Positions 4,794 through 5,305 of a stretch of DNA of 5,305 nt are shown here, in pieces. Source of the stretch: 20CM-2-65-7 sp035943355 (GTDB lineage Bacteria > Gemmatimonadota > Gemmatimonadetes > Gemmatimonadales > GWC2-71-9). Below the pieces are notes generated by a model. It was not told where the DNA came from. It did no database searches and saw only the letters and a program-made list of their open reading frames with translations. Positions within the stretch are counted from its first letter, which is position 1. Each line of letters starts with the position of its first letter. A program made the translations under genes and the position numbers. The stretch is taken from the NCBI GenBank assembly GCA_035943355.1, contig DASZCG010000015.1:1-5305 (forward strand). The letters run 5' to 3'.

Positions 4794-5305
4794 CGATTCC
4801 CCGCAAGGTGGCAGTGATTGGCGCCGGCGATATCGGCGTGGGGTGGGCGGCGCTGTGCGCATCCGCGGGCTGGCCGGTGGCGATCTTCGACTTGAATCCG
4901 GCCACCATGGAGCGCGCGTCCAGCGAGATCGAGCGGCGCACCCGCGCGCTCGTCGCGCTCGACCGCGCGCCCGAGGCAATCGTGGAGCGGGGCCTCAGCG
5001 ATCTGGACCGCGCGAGTTCCCTATCCGAGGCGGTCCGGGACGCCGACTGGGTCATCGAAGCGATCCACGAGGATGTGCTCGCGAAGCAGAAGCTGCTGGC
5101 GGCGATCGAGCAGGTCGCCGGCGTGGACGCGCTGATCAGCTCGTCCTCGAGCGGGCTCGCGCCAACCGAGATCTTTGGGCGAATGCGCCGTCTCGACCGC
5201 TGCCTGGTGACTCACCCGCTCAATCCACCCGAGCTGATTCCTATTGTCGAGGTCGTTCCCGAAGGCCGTACGTCAGTCGCTGCCATCACACGCGCCGTCG
5301 CTTAC
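4790..5305 (+). CDS. 3-hydroxyacyl-CoA dehydrogenase-like NAD enzyme, N-terminal part (runs off right edge)
   Basis: The open frame from the GTG gives 172 residues with no stop before the window ends; family members are usually about 300 or more. A Rossmann NAD site stands at the start: KVAVIGAGDIGVGWA with GxGxxG at 11-16, and Asp34 ending the second strand (IFD), which favours NAD over NADP. WVIEAIHED (87-95) is the conserved strand and helix of the family. The catalytic His142 and Glu154 lie in THPLNPPELIPIVEVVP, 12 residues apart as in human HADH (His158/Glu170), with a Ser-rich SSSSSGL (117-123) nearby. The SSxSG and HP.NPP..IP.VE pattern is closest to L-gulonate 3-dehydrogenase (lambda-crystallin) and L-carnitine dehydrogenase, so a free hydroxy acid may be the substrate rather than an acyl-CoA. 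The gene overlaps the nucleoside hydrolase by four bases with a strong ribosome site, so the two are co-transcribed. The C-terminal substrate and dimer domain is outside the window. Confidence 0.9.
   Translation, partial: MTIPRKVAVIGAGDIGVGWAALCASAGWPVAIFDLNPATMERASSEIERRTRALVALDRAPEAIVERGLSDLDRASSLSEAVRDADWVIEAIHEDVLAKQKLLAAIEQVAGVDALISSSSSGLAPTEIFGRMRRLDRCLVTHPLNPPELIPIVEVVPEGRTSVAAITRAVAY

Noticed and set aside
3828..4979. 383-codon minus-strand open frame opposite the nucleoside hydrolase
   Set aside because: Arg-rich composition, no domain, and it crosses the boundary of two well-supported plus-strand genes.

Overview
This is a high-GC bacterial window with tightly packed genes: one partial gene on the minus strand at the left edge and five genes on the plus strand, the last cut by the right edge. 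There are no RNA genes, transposons, CRISPR repeats or phage genes that I can see. The high GC content, the soluble glucose-dehydrogenase-like PQQ enzyme, the propeller-thioredoxin fusion and the mix of strong Shine-Dalgarno sites with possible leaderless starts suggest a free-living aerobic soil or water bacterium. Gemmatimonadota or Acidobacteriota would fit, but no marker gene is present and this placement is an inference.

Left edge (1-198): the first 31 codons of a leftward NTF2/SnoaL-like protein, then a divergent intergenic region of about 100 bases. That region holds a good -10-like TATATT for the leftward gene and a small GTGAG-TTTT-CTCAC inverted repeat just upstream of a perfect AGGAGGT ribosome binding site for the rightward operon.

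Periplasmic redox block (199-3822): a small exported protein with a Cys/His pattern, a beta-propeller protein with a C-terminal TlpA-like thioredoxin domain (WCEPC), and an exported PQQ-dependent dehydrogenase related to membrane glucose dehydrogenase but lacking its membrane anchor. The three genes overlap one another (1 base, then 26 bases) and are almost certainly one transcript. The dehydrogenase keeps the catalytic Asp/Lys pair but lacks two histidines linked to glucose recognition in the E. coli enzyme, so its substrate is probably not glucose. The thioredoxin-domain protein and the Cys/His protein look like redox or maturation partners, which is inference.

Cytoplasmic catabolic block (3840-5305): an inosine/uridine-type nucleoside hydrolase starting at GTG 17 bases after the dehydrogenase gene, followed with a 4-base GTGA overlap by a 3-hydroxyacyl-CoA-dehydrogenase-like NAD enzyme of the L-gulonate/L-carnitine dehydrogenase flavour. 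The pair suggests ribonucleoside or sugar-acid use. It could be read through from the upstream operon or from a candidate promoter inside the end of the dehydrogenase gene.
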